Assembly: GCA_951802195.1 (NCBI GenBank)
Contig: OX637623.1
Location: 310,001-374,000, forward strand
DNA: 64,000 nucleotides
Direction: 5' to 3'
Source of the DNA: Tausonia pullulans
Taxonomy: Eukaryota > Basidiomycota > Tremellomycetes > Cystofilobasidiales > Mrakiaceae
The notes beneath the pieces are model-generated. The model had not been told where the DNA came from. It worked only from the letters and a program-made list of their open reading frames with translations, and searched no databases. Shown piece by piece: positions 46,530 through 57,527 of this stretch. Position 1 is the stretch's first letter; every line of letters starts with the position of its first letter. The position numbers were made by a program, and so were the translations under genes.

Positions 46530-48660
46530 CTGATGTTTGTCCACTGTTACGGCGGCATCGCCGACAACCCTAAGCAGTCGTCACTGTCAAAGCTGCTGGT
46601 ACAGAAGAAGTAAGGATGTCCCAGCTGATTTTTTTTTTCATGCCAAACCCTGAAAGGACGGCGACCTCAAGATGCCGATGTTCGCTGGCCAGGTGGTAAA
46701 GCCTCTTTTGAACATTTCATGCGCTACGTTCTCGGCTGAAAGAATTGTCTACCTTTTTCCAAAGGTAACTTTGTCTCATATTACCACTGGCAGGATGGCA
46801 TTGGCCCCGTCAGAACTGGCCAGTTCGCACCGAGCTTACGTTGCTCTCGACCGAGTCGAACAAGTTCGTTGATTATGCGCGGGCTCCTAGCGTCGAGCTA
46901 AAATTCTGCTTGAATACGGGGACTGGCGCGCTGGAGAAGGTGTTGGCATGACTCGAGGACTGCAATGGGAGTGAATGGTCTGTCTCCATATACCTGCTGC
47001 CAGCCAGTCGCGCTCTCTTGATTTACCGAATGGCGCTCCCCTTCACTCAGCCACCATCATCTACTGGGCCAGTGTCAACCTCAAGACCACCAGACTAGAA
47101 GAGCTTCACAGCATCAAGCATTGGGCCTCAGCAACAAGACTGAACTGAGTGAACTCTGCTCATCACCTGTGTGTTTCTCGTTCCTCTCCCGCCCCCCCCC
47201 CCCTCCAGTCCACGCTCCTGGCAGGGCAGCTACATCTCTGCGACGGACAACACGAAGATGGCGCTTCGGTGGGCTTACATCCTTCGGCTCATCGATCCAA
47301 GCATCAAGCCTGTCTTGTGTGGCAACCAGGGCTACTCCAATTGGGATCGAGAGGTCCTCATGGTGATGACTGGCATTGTTGGCTTCCACTCGAACCACCT
47401 CTATTGCGTGGAAAAACGGCATGACGTGTTCTTCCTGAGCTAAGGTATTTGACGTCTCCTGGCAGGATAATGCCTGGTACTGGGTGCGAGATGAACAACC
47501 CCGGGGGGACTATGATATAAACATCTTTGGAGCTACAGTTGGTCCCCTCCCTCCTCCCTCCTTTTACAACTGCCGGCCCTCGTTGATCGTGCGTCCAGAC
47601 CGCGCGACCGCGGCATCGATAAATGTCGAGGGCTCATCGATCTGGCCAAGATCGAAGGCAGCAAGACAGATAAGAAGGCTGATTTTCGCTCGGTCAAGTT
47701 CTACTACGATGAGGTATCTGCGATGTTCCTCGACAGCCCAGACTAGAGGAACGCCGGCTGTCCCTCGACCTCTGCAGTGGAACGTAGAAGTCGACAAGAT
47801 CTGCCTTGCTTCTTGAGACTTTCGAGCACCGACCCTTCCACTTTCTTGCAGCTGGGATGAAGTCAAGGCACCCGGCTTCTATGGACCCGAGCAGCACTAC
47901 GGCCTCACGAATGCCCTCGAGTTGCGGTTTAGGTGAGCAGTTTCTCCTTACGTCGTCTACTAGGTCGGCGCTCACGCCAGTACCGTACTAGCTCAACGTC
48001 CTCGTCCGTAAAAGTGCAGGCGTCGGGATCGCGTGCAATCGCCCAAAGCGCCAAGTGGTCAGGTTTATGGCCGTCTTCTGTCGCATAGCACTAGTCTCAA
48101 GCTTGTACTTCTTCGGATCGTTCCGATCAAGATCTCCTTAGCCGGTCTCCCTTTCCAAATGACCTATCGCCCGCTCCATTTCTGCTCCAAACCATAAGAG
48201 TCGCCATATCCTCGCGCCGTCCTTCGCCTCACCATGGTATCCGGGGCCGATATACCTTACTCATTTCCAGTATCTCACCGCGCCGGCGTACATTGACACG
48301 TCTGCGGTCCTCGCCAAGAAGACGGCTAACGCAGCGAGCATTCGACTCAGGGTCCTCGATAGACTGGTTCAGTCGTATTTTGGCAGAGATTCGAAGTGCC
48401 AAGTGGTACGAGCTCTACAGCCACGACCTCACTGCCAAGAGCTGTTGTTCGTCTCAAATCTGTGTGCCAGCCATCGTTAATCGACATGTGGTCCTCCAAG
48501 ACACCTTTGACCACTCGGAGGATGTCACTCTCTCCGTCTCAAAGCAAGATGGCCGAACGGGCGGCGCTGGGGAAGCAGACCCAATCCGGAAGTATTCCTG
48601 GCCATTCTTCATCTTCGAGGGAAATGAGATGGAGCCTTTAAACTCGCTTCGGGTATGAAA
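46530..48660 (+). pseudogene. Decayed GH51 alpha-L-arabinofuranosidase
   Basis: Scattered frames in family order recall GH51 enzymes: LKMPMFAGQ (cf. LKIPMLRWPGGQ) near 46670, DGIGPVR near 46795, STESNKFVDYARAPSVELKF then CLNTGTGALEKVLA near 46850-46950, YWASVNL then IKHWAL near 47065-47130, DPSIKPVLCGNQGYSNWDRE and FHSNHLYCVEK near 47300-47415, IDLAKIEGSKTDKKADFRSV and KFYYDEV near 47635-47710, WDEVKAPGFYGPEQHYGLTN near 47855, LNVLVRKSAGVGIA near 47993, and VNRH with EDVTLSVSKQDG near 48475-48555. The order is right over 2 kb, but at least three in-frame stops and several frame changes separate the pieces, more than introns can explain. The general acid/base region (GNE) reads SNK. A dead host gene that once acted on arabinan. 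Confidence 0.78.
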
Positions 48661-48699
48661 AGTCGATTTAATCAATGATACGGGCTAGCCATCCTTAGA

Positions 48700-51600
48700 T
48701 CAACGCGTCATGCTCGAGAGCACGGCCTCCATCTCGCGCCGGATGAGCGTTGTCGGTGCCATCCTCGAGAGCGCCCTAATGCAAAGAAAGGAGGTCAGCG
48801 CCAAGCATAAAAAGGCAGAGAGCAACAATACCCCACGCACTCAAGTCGGGCCTTGTCCCCGCGATCCTTACAGTCCGCAGCGGCGGCGCTCCATTCGCCG
48901 CACTCGACGTAGAGGTCCTGAGGGATATATTAGACCAACGTTAGGGTCCGCGGCCTTCGCCTCGGCAACCGGAGGAATAATAAACAGAAACTCACCGCCC
49001 GCTGCTTCGCCTCGCACCTCGGAACATACCGTCCACCCTCCCTTCCATACCCGCCCTTGACAAGCTCCCGGACGAAGGGCTCGTACCCAATTGGGGAGCG
49101 CTTCGACTTGGCGAACTGCTCGAGCGCGGGAAAATCCTGGATAGAGACGAGTGCTTGGAGCTTGACGTAATAGAACCTGGCGTTTTGGTTCATCAGCGTT
49201 TCGTCTCCTGAAAGTGGGAGGGAGGGAGGGGGACAGAAGATACCTCCTGTCAGGGACCTTGAACTCCGTCCTAATTCGCTCGGCCTTCTTTCCAAGGCCG
49301 GAGACGAGGAGCGTCCGGATCGTTTCGTTCACGGAGAGCCCGGCGAGCCGGATTCGGTTGTTCTCCTCAGCCTCGATTGATTGCTGGAGGGAGAGAAGCC
49401 GGTACGACTCGTCCATCATCTGGGGAGCGAATGCACGTCAGCAACGCGTCGAGATCTTGGCTGACTGCTTCTGTTTCTCTTCTCACCTTGGATTCAAAGA
49501 CACAGTCCTTGTCATCGCTAAAGAACTTGGACGCTGCTTTGATAGCCGCGAGCCGGTCCGTGATGTCCTGCCAATCTCACACTCGTCAGATCGTCGATCA
49601 GACCCTGCACTCCAAATGCCATTCGGTGCCGACACACCTTCGTTTTCGCCCCCTCCCTCAGCATCAGCAGCGCGCTCTCCTGCCTCCGATCGTCCTGGTA
49701 GTAAAAGTCCTTGAGCATCTCCGGGTCCTGCTCGCGCGCGTAGAGCTCGAGGAGCGCCGCGGCCGTCGGGCGGTCGTCGACGATGCGGAAGAAGTCACCG
49801 AGGGCAAGATGACCCTTGAGGTGGAGGAGAACGTGGTAAACTGCAGAATGCAGTGGTTAGCGAGGGGAAAAGGAGGTTGGGCGCATGATCAAAGGACGCA
49901 CCGAGATCGGTATCGCCACTGTCAACAGCCTTATCGAGAGCGAGACGCTCCTCCTTCATGCTGAGAAGCAGCGGGACCTGATCGACCGCTCGAGGCTCGT
50001 GGTCGAGTAGCTGTCGTACAATCACGACGCGTCAGCTGGCCAACACTCGTGGGCGCAACATAACCGAAAGTGCTACACCAACTCACCATCGTCGCGAGCC
50101 CCCTCCTGCCAACCGCCCAAGCCTGCTTTGCCACCCCAGCATACCTCCCCCTCCCCTTCGCGCGCGCCCCAAACTTCCCAACGATTTCCCTGCACACCTC
50201 GGCATCGTCCCTGCCCGCAGCTTTGTTAATCTTAGCGCATGCCCAGTGCTCAAGGATCGGGTCTGGGTCGAGGTTAAGGTGCTGGGCGATCCGGAGGGAG
50301 AGAAGGTGCAGTGAGCGCGAGGTGAGGAGCGAGAGGAGCGTTGAGGGGGGGATGCGAATGTACCTGAGGGAGTGTAGGATCAGACCGCGTCAGGTTCGGA
50401 ACAGGGGAAGAGGATGAGAGAGAGTAAGTCACGCACTGCTCGAATGAAATCGGAACTCCGACCTCCCATCCTCGAAGGCAGTTGAGTACTTTGAGCGCCT
50501 TGCCCCGCTCGACGATTCCCGCGTCGCCCTCGCCGTCCAAGAATGCTCGCCCATACAGCGCAGCCTTGAGGACATAGCGCTGCTGCTCGGGATCCCATAG
50601 CTCTGAAGCCGCCTCCAGGCAACCGGAAACGGCGAGCGAGAGGTCGGGTCGGAGGAGCGTAAGAAGGGTCGAGGATTTGGGTGAGGCGGCAAGGAATAGG
50701 GTGTGCGCGTAGAGGAGGAGCGAGGATGGGTGGGAGGATCCGGGGAGAAGGAGAGAGAGAAGAGGAGAGGGGACTTTTTGGACGAAGGAGAGCGTCGAGG
50801 AGGAGAGGATGCGGAGACCGTCGATCTCGGAGCTGAGCTTCACTGGCGCAGAGTGAGGGAAGCTGTGAAGGACGCTTCCGGTCAGTTCAGCTCTTTTCGT
50901 CATTATTCAATGCCCGAGACTCGCCTCATGCTCTCCCCTCCTGGTCCGCAGATGACGGCCCTCGCCGCGCCATTATGGGTGTTCCGACTCCATGCGAGCG
51001 CAATCGCGTCGTCGCCACACCACTTGACCTGGTCCGGAAATTTCTTACCTCCGCTCTTTTCCCATTGGGCCGGGTCTGTACCGACGAGCGACGAGTAGGA
51101 GATGGAGGCGTGATTCGTCTGAAAGTCCGAAGAGACAACCCAGATGGATGGGCCTGACGTTGTTCGCGAGGGGGGCAAGACAAGGGCGAGGATGCGTCCC
51201 GAAGGAGAGGGGTGGATGGAGATGAAGGGGCCCTTGGAGATACGCTGATGGGGGCGGACGACGGGTCAGATTTGAGCAAGCTGGCCGTATGGGCGATCAG
51301 CTAACCTGGTCGATCGACTCCTCCTCGTCCAGAGTGACTATCGTCGACCCGACGCTCGCGACAACCATGACGAGTCTCGTCTGACTGACAGCTGGCTCGA
51401 AGACGACCCAGCTCTCAAGCTTGCCAAGCGTAGGATCGATGCTCTGAAGCCTCCTCGGTCCTCTGCCGGACCCGCCTTCAAAGGGAACGTCCCAGAACCC
51501 TCCACCGTTCCCACGGACGACCATGCCGCCCGCGTAAGTCCTTCCCTCAGCGATACCCTCGACAGCGAGCTCTCCGCCGATCTGGCGCGTCTCGTATGTC

Positions 51601-52471
51601 GCACTGTTGGGCGCATAGAGCCGGTACGAGCCGTCCTCGGCGAGCAAGAGGAGCTGCGAAGTCGAGGAGAGGTAAGAGAAGAGCACGGGGCTCGTGTAGC
51701 CTGTTGAGGAGGACGACGAGCTTGCAACACCCGCTTGGGTTGAGAGCGGGATCTGGAGGACGGGGAGGCCTGATGAGGTGTAGATGAAAATGGTTGGGGC
51801 AGCGGTAGAGGACGTCGTGTAGGGGGTCGGGATGGCCGGGTTCCGGAGGATCGCTGTTGAGCGGATGGAGATCAGTTATGGTCGCTCTTGTCGGCGAACA
51901 GAAATGGCGGAGACACACCAATGGACCCGCCGTTCTTGTCGATCGCGACGAAATGGTGGTCGAGGTTGCTTACGGTCCATGGTAGGTCGTAGAGGTGGAT
52001 TTGGCGGTAGAACGTCGTGTCGAGCGTTTGCCAACTGGAGATGGATGAAGACCAAGTTAGCATCACCACCTCGAATAGCAGTCACGAGGGAGAAGGCAGG
52101 TCACGCTCGGACCCAATCGACGGTAAACCCAGCCCCTTTAGCCAACCCCCTTTCGGGAGTTGCGACAGCTTTCAATGGCCCATAGATTCAGCAAGACTGA
52201 GACGGCGGACCAGGCAGCCCAGTCTCTAGCGGACGAGCGAGCGCCGGGGCGAGAATGGTCGCGTCGAGGGTTGATGCTTCGCGCGAAGCCGATGGTCGCT
52301 CGTCCTCGTCCCCTTGCCTCATCGACAGCATGCAATGTACCCGGGAAGGCATCGCAGAACACCCCACAGTCCAGATTGGCCTTGCCCAGATGCGACAGCT
52401 CTAGTCGCAGAGCGAGAGGAAAGTAGAGGGGCTACGCACTCAGAGGCGACATCGGCAAGAGGGTTGCTCAT
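48700..52471 (-). CDS. VPS16: Vacuolar sorting protein 16, core HOPS/CORVET subunit
   Basis: Core subunit of the CORVET and HOPS tethering complexes at endosomes and vacuole. Exon 1 is 32 bases ([10 protein letters not shown]) followed by a 400-base intron; the next exon gives [20 protein letters not shown] and [13 protein letters not shown]. The N-terminal beta-propeller continues with [30 protein letters not shown] and [20 protein letters not shown], and shows the family's [13 protein letters not shown]. The C-terminal solenoid includes [75 protein letters not shown] and [20 protein letters not shown], then [16 protein letters not shown]. It ends [11 protein letters not shown]. About 15 exons, over 850 residues, no sign of damage. 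Divergent from SMD1. Confidence 0.92.
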
Positions 52472-53111
52472 GTTGCAGCTGTTAGAGCTGAGAGATCCAG
52501 CGTCAGTCAGGCCGAGATATCTCAGGACAATTGCTCTGCTTACAAATGTTTATATTGGATCGGAGAGAGTGATTGAGCGAGAGAAAGTCCGACAGAGGAG
52601 GGAAGTCGACGAGCGCAGGAAAGCAGGCAGCGACCCAATTGATTCGCTAGGGGAGAGAGGTCGAGAGCGCGCGGCGATAGATCCTCTTCCTGATTGAAAA
52701 CGAAGAGTCTAGGTCGGCGACGAGATGTCGCGTCGGCGAGTCCGAGATGGTGGTTGGTTGAGCGCTGGGCCACGTCCAAGGAGTGACGCGTGCGGGATCG
52801 AGTGACCGGCACGCGTTGACGACCGAGTTTATCGTCTCTTTCCATCGATCTGTGGCCCTCCAAATTCAACAGTCTGCAGCGATGTCGAGATGAAGCCTCA
52901 TTTGGACCATCCTCTTCGCGCGCGCCCCGAGGTAGTGATGAAAGAGGTTGATAATAAGGGGAACTTCTGATTAGAAACGAACTGTAATGGGCTTCCGCCG
53001 CACGGGGAAGCTCGCTTCTGCTCTCTCTCCTCGCGCTCTTCTCCCCTTCGACGACCACCAGCCCACCTCTTTCCCTCTTCTCCCCCGACACCCCCTTCTT
53101 GTCTCCTCACC
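52472..53111. other. Divergent promoter region, VPS16 / SMD1
   Basis: 0.64 kb shared by two housekeeping genes; CT-rich for the last 100 bases before the SMD1 start. No gene seen. Confidence 0.55.
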
Positions 53112-54466
53112 ATGAAGCTCGTTCGGTCAGTCTTGACTTCTTCCTCCCCCTTACCCCCCCGCTCTTGTGTGGATGTCTACCCTTGCCAGCGAGACTCCCT
53201 TCGCACCCCCTTGACTCAATCTTCTTCATCTCGAGACACGGCGACACCGCGCTGACACCTGCCTCTCTCTCCTCGGCCATCTTCTCCCATGCTGTTTCTC
53301 TCGTTTCGGACTGGCCACTCTGCCGACTCGCTCCTTCGATCGCGCCTCCTCAGGTTCCTCATGAAGCTCGGCAACGAGACCGTCACGATTGAGCTCAAGA
53401 ACGGCACGATCGTTCACGGCACCATCACTGGTCAGTCCCTGCTTCTGACGCGTCTTGCCTTTCACAAATGAGCGCCTAGCTTCGGAGCATGGTAAAGGAG
53501 GGGAGGTGCTAGGGCTTAATGGTGCTGGATCGCTAGGGTGCCGAGAGCGCTAGGGCGAGCGGCCGCGAGCCAATACACTTGTCTCGTGTTTCTTGCTCTT
53601 AACTCCTGGCACGGAGGTCGGGCCATCCAGACATCTGCTTCCCCCCCCGCTTTCAGCCCAACTAGCAGGATTTGGATGGCGGGAGACGCGCAACTGGCGC
53701 TGCTCGCACAAGCTGAGTGCGACGCTGCCCGCCAGCCTCGCGTTTTCGTTCGCGTCGCGTTCTCGCTCCCTCGCCTCGAGACGACTGGACGGCTTGTACC
53801 GGCACGCGTCGCATGCTCTTCGAGCTCCGTTTAGGGAGCAAGGGACCTGCAATGCGAGTCGGTCTGCAGTCGCGTCTGACGAGCGCCCGCTCACTCGTCA
53901 GTCGTTGGCTTGCACGTGAGCGCGCGCTTGTGCTATGGCCTGGTCCTCAGGCTTCTCTTTTGCCAGCCGGACTTTGGAGTCGGTTTCTTGCTAGCCCGAC
54001 ACGCTATCGTCCTTGGGCCGATCCACTGGGACCTTCCAGCTCTTAGGTCATACCACCGGACACCTCGCTGACCCTTCAACTATATTGTGTCCCCTTCCAA
54101 TCCAGCCGTCGACCCGTCGATGAACACCCACCTCAAGACTGTCAAGCTCACCGTCCGAAACGCCGCTGCCCCTCAGTCGCTGGACTCGCTGTCGATCCGA
54201 GGTGCGCCCTCCCCCCGCCTTGCCGACCGACGCGTCGCTTCGTCAGCCTTCACCTCGACTGACCCCGCCTCTCACTCTCCTGCTCCCTAGGCAACAACGT
54301 CCGGTACTTCATTCTTCCGGATTCACTCCCGCTCGACACGCTCCTCGTCGACGATGCGCCCAAGCCGAAAGCCGGGGCGAAGAAGGCCGTTGACCGTGGT
54401 CGTGGAAGGGGTGGACCGAGAGGTCGGGGTGCTCCCCGGGGTCGCGGTCGGGGTCGGGGCATGTAA
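53112..54466 (+). CDS. SMD1: Small nuclear ribonucleoprotein Sm D1
   Basis: Member of the heptameric Sm ring on spliceosomal U snRNAs. Four exons: 53112-53125 (only 14 bases, MKLVR), 53354-53430, 54106-54201, 54291-54466; total 363 bases, 120 residues, against 119 in human SmD1. Sm1 motif [17 protein letters not shown], then [20 protein letters not shown]; Sm2 motif [20 protein letters not shown]. The tail is Arg/Gly-rich ([20 protein letters not shown], then GRGM), the usual methylated SmD1 tail. Intron 2 is 675 bases, much longer than any intron nearby. The 3' end of this gene, with its flank, is duplicated at 61924. Convergent with the GT17 gene, 232 bases between stops. Confidence 0.97.
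53431..54105 (+). other. Exceptionally long intron 2 of SMD1
   Basis: 675 bases against roughly 50-230 elsewhere in the window. It holds a clustered gctaggg motif (four times within 53507-53551) and GC-rich potential hairpins. I could not define a box C/D or H/ACA snoRNA by eye. Donor GTCAGT and acceptor CCAG are normal. Confidence 0.6.
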
Positions 54467-55198
54467 GGAGGAAGCGCGCCGTCTGTTTGGCGTTGAGTGG
54501 TGGTGGAAGGAGGCGGCAGTGGCGGCGGCGGCGGCGGTGAACGACAAGCGCCGGCGCTAGCTCTCGGAGGAGAGGGTTGCGCTAAAAGCGATAGCAGGAG
54601 GAGGGAGGAAGGAGGCACAGTTCTTTTTCTCTTGTATGTGTTCTTTGTTCTGACCTGAGACCTTCCACGTCAAAGCAAGAAGAAGCGATGGTCCATCATC
54701 AATCGCCGCCAGGCATTCCGCCCTCCATTCTTCGCTTCTTTTCCCCTTTTTCTCCCACCTGTACCTCCTCTCCCTCCTCCTCCTTCTCCCGAATACATCC
54801 CCCAGGCAACAAGAACGCCCACCTCCCCATCCTCCCTTCCCTCTTCCCCTCCCCCCGGCCCTCCTCCACCAACGCCCGAGGCAACCCCACCATTGACGCA
54901 CTCCTCTCCAGCCCCGAGGGAGCATTCAGCCTCACCATGTCCCGCCACGTGTATGCCTCGCGGAGCATGCCAAACAGATCGGAACCGTCGCACAGGACAC
55001 GCTGAATTCGCTCGGGGGAGAGGAGGCGGTCGCGCCTGCGACGAGAGGGGGAGAGCCGATCGGTGTGAGAATAGCCGAGCATTTTGGCGGGGAACTCGGA
55101 GAGGGTGCGGAAACAGAAGCTGAGAGAGAGAGAAGGGGAGGGGAGAAGCACCCGGTCGTTAGAGGAGGAGTGGCGGATGGAAAGGCAGGAAGCTAGGG
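54366..55198. repeat. Source segment of the SMD1/GT17 border duplication
   Basis: Runs from the SMD1 tail codons (cgaaagccggggcgaag) through both 3' untranslated regions, the last GT17 exon and part of its last intron. Its outer parts recur in the same orientation at 61924-62455. Confidence 0.9.
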
Positions 55199-56581
55199 GA
55201 CCCACGAGCAGTGCCACCCTGCGTCGGCAAGGACGCGATCGGTGCTCTTTGAGTGCACGTACGTCGACGTGCCGGACTGCCAAAGATGGGCCTGCAGACG
55301 CCATGAGCTGAGATCCTGTGACAGAGGAGTCCAATCAGAAAAGACCGCCGAGGAGATAGCAAGAAGGGCGCCAACTCACCGTCGGCCACTCAAATGAGTA
55401 TAGATACTGTTTCAGCTGGAGATGGATCTTCCCCCATCCAGAATCCACTCCCTTCCTCATCCGGCCCTCTCCCCAGTCCCAGTCGTCGCTCTCCCCATCC
55501 TCAAAAACACACGCCTTCAACAATCCGACTGTCTCCGCCCTCGGGATCTCATCCACATCCCCCATTAGCACAACCGTTGAGTCCTGCCCACGAGACCGGG
55601 CCCGCATTTCTCGCTCGAGGACAGCTGTGACGGCTTGGCGCTGCTCGAGCTCGAGGACGAACGGGTCTTCGGAGGGAAAGGCGAGGGGCCGGCCTGGGTG
55701 GGTGTGGAAGAGGATCTTAGAGGCGTAAGTGTGGAGGGTGGGCGGAAGTTGGAGGGGAGACTGAGGGAGGACGAGCTTGCGGGGGAGTCCGGTGAAGGTG
55801 TAGTCGCTGGATGAAGGAGTGAGTAAGTGTGTCAGGAGTCGGGCGTGCGGGTTCAGGGCGGATCAACAAACGTGAGAAAACTCACGACTCGACGATCACG
55901 AATAGATCGACGTGCTCAGCGAGCTCTCTGATCCTGATCTCGAGGAGATCCAGCTCGGTGGACTAGGGCAATTCAATATTTTGTACGTCAGCGAGTGAGT
56001 GAAGTGAGCTAGTGGGCGCGCCCCTCACGAAACCGAACACGATCGACTGTGTCGTCTCACACGCACAAAAAGGACCGCATCCCAGACCTCAACCTGCGCC
56101 AGCGGTCGTCTTGTCTTCCAACGATGGAGCTTGCAGAGCTTCTCAGTCGCTTGTTTGGCGGCTGCTGAGAGTGATGACGGTGGCGAGCGGGCAACGAGGC
56201 CATCGGCCGAGTAATGGGGGATCAGGTTCGCAGGAAAGTCGGTCTTGTCCCAGAGGGGACGCGTTGAGTAGGTCGCGAGATTCTTGAGTTCGTAGCTCGA
56301 GGGTATGGACCCAGTCACAAGAAGACAGAGGAGCACTACAAAACGTGGAGACGCGCCGAGGGAGAGAGCGCGGGATCGGCGTCGCGCGTCGTTCGTCGTT
56401 CGTCAGTTCATTGCTCATCCATTTCCTTTCCTTTCTCCTGGAAGAGGAACTAACCAAACGTTAAGAGGGCAGCCATCGTCCTCTTACGTCGGAGAATCGA
56501 AATGACCCGCCGGGCATGGTATCCGGCGGCCTTGAGGGTCTCCAGATGCGAGGCGTAGGAGGACCGGGGAGGGAAGGGCAT
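54699..56581 (-). CDS. Glycosyltransferase family 17 (MGAT3-like) type II membrane protein
   Basis: Golgi-type transferase related to beta-1,4-mannosyl-glycoprotein N-acetylglucosaminyltransferase; the fungal acceptor is unknown. Start MPFPPRSSYASHLETLKAAG, then a signal anchor MAALLTFVLLCLLVTG assembled across intron 1. The lumenal domain has LWDKTDFPANLIPHYSADGL, WDAVLFSTELDLLEIRIREL and ELAEHVDLFVIVESDYTFTG. The metal-binding DVD lies in VLMGDVDEIPRAET. Then come KIHLQLKQYLYSFEWP, SSWRLQAHLWQ, TDRVLADAGWHCSFCFRTL, EFPAKMLGYSHTDRL, and SPERIQRVLCDGSDLFGML. All are GT17 landmarks. The last exon starts at 55119 and the C-terminus is a basic, low-complexity tail (REKEEEGEEVQVGEKGEKKR). About six exons. 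Divergent from CE16 esterase B. Confidence 0.9.
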
Positions 56582-57527
56582 AACGATGACGCTTGGGTGG
56601 AAATCTCCCGCTGAGAACCGTGGCAATGGGTCTAGAAGGTCGGGCGAGCCTGCTTGAGCTGCAGATGGGAGCCAGGCGCCGACCAGGGGAGCAGGGACTA
56701 GTGGGGAAGGCCAGCGAGACGAGAGTTGGAGGTGACGAAAGGACCCAGTCGACCAAGGGAACCTCAGCGCGTTGAGACCTCTGGGCCGCCGGGGGCCCGC
56801 CTGCTCACAGCTTACTTTAACGCCTCGGAAGCGAGCTGTCGAGAGAAACATGGGAAAACATGAAACGATATGACATTCTTTCGCCCGTCCGAGATCAACG
56901 CACTTCATTCCTCTTGCCCTTTGCCCTTCTGCCATGGATCTGCCCAGCTCACTGAAGAGGCATGATGTGTGTGTGCACAGACCGAGGGAAAATCGATCGC
57001 GAGGCTGTGAGCAACCGTTGGCTCACTCGTTTGTCACAGCAGCTAGCCTATGCCAGCGGTTTGTCTGCACATATCGAAGAAACTCAGTGACCCGCGGCCC
57101 CGGCTCAGTGAGTGTCCGACGACTGTCGATATGGGGTGATCTCTAAATTGTTGATTTAGGGCGTTCTCACGGACTAGCGGGCAAGGGAAAGAGCAGAGCG
57201 GACGCAAAGGCTGAATGCTGCCCCATCTGCATTGTGACGGCGCAAGTCCGGTCGAGATAATTCGATGGATCTCACTCGCCCTGAGACGAGGCTCGATTCG
57301 CGCTACTTTTTGAAGCTCCGTGTTCAGCCGGAGGAGCATCTTGTGCACCTTCTTCATTCTCCGTCTGAGAGCTTCCTTCCGGCAGAACTTCGGACGTTAC
57401 TCCTTAGCTCGTTTCATTTCTACACTCGAGGACTCCGATGCCCGACGCGCCTTCTTCTGATAAATCTCTCAGATCGCGTCGCCAGCAGTCCTCTCTCCAA
57501 CATCTACCTTCTCTCTCTCCTCACTCG
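56582..57527. other. Divergent intergenic region, GT17 / CE16 esterase B
   Basis: 0.95 kb. The GT17 frame is open upstream of 56581 for over 100 codons, so a longer N-terminus cannot be excluded. An ATG at 57438 is in frame with esterase B. No further gene. Confidence 0.5.
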
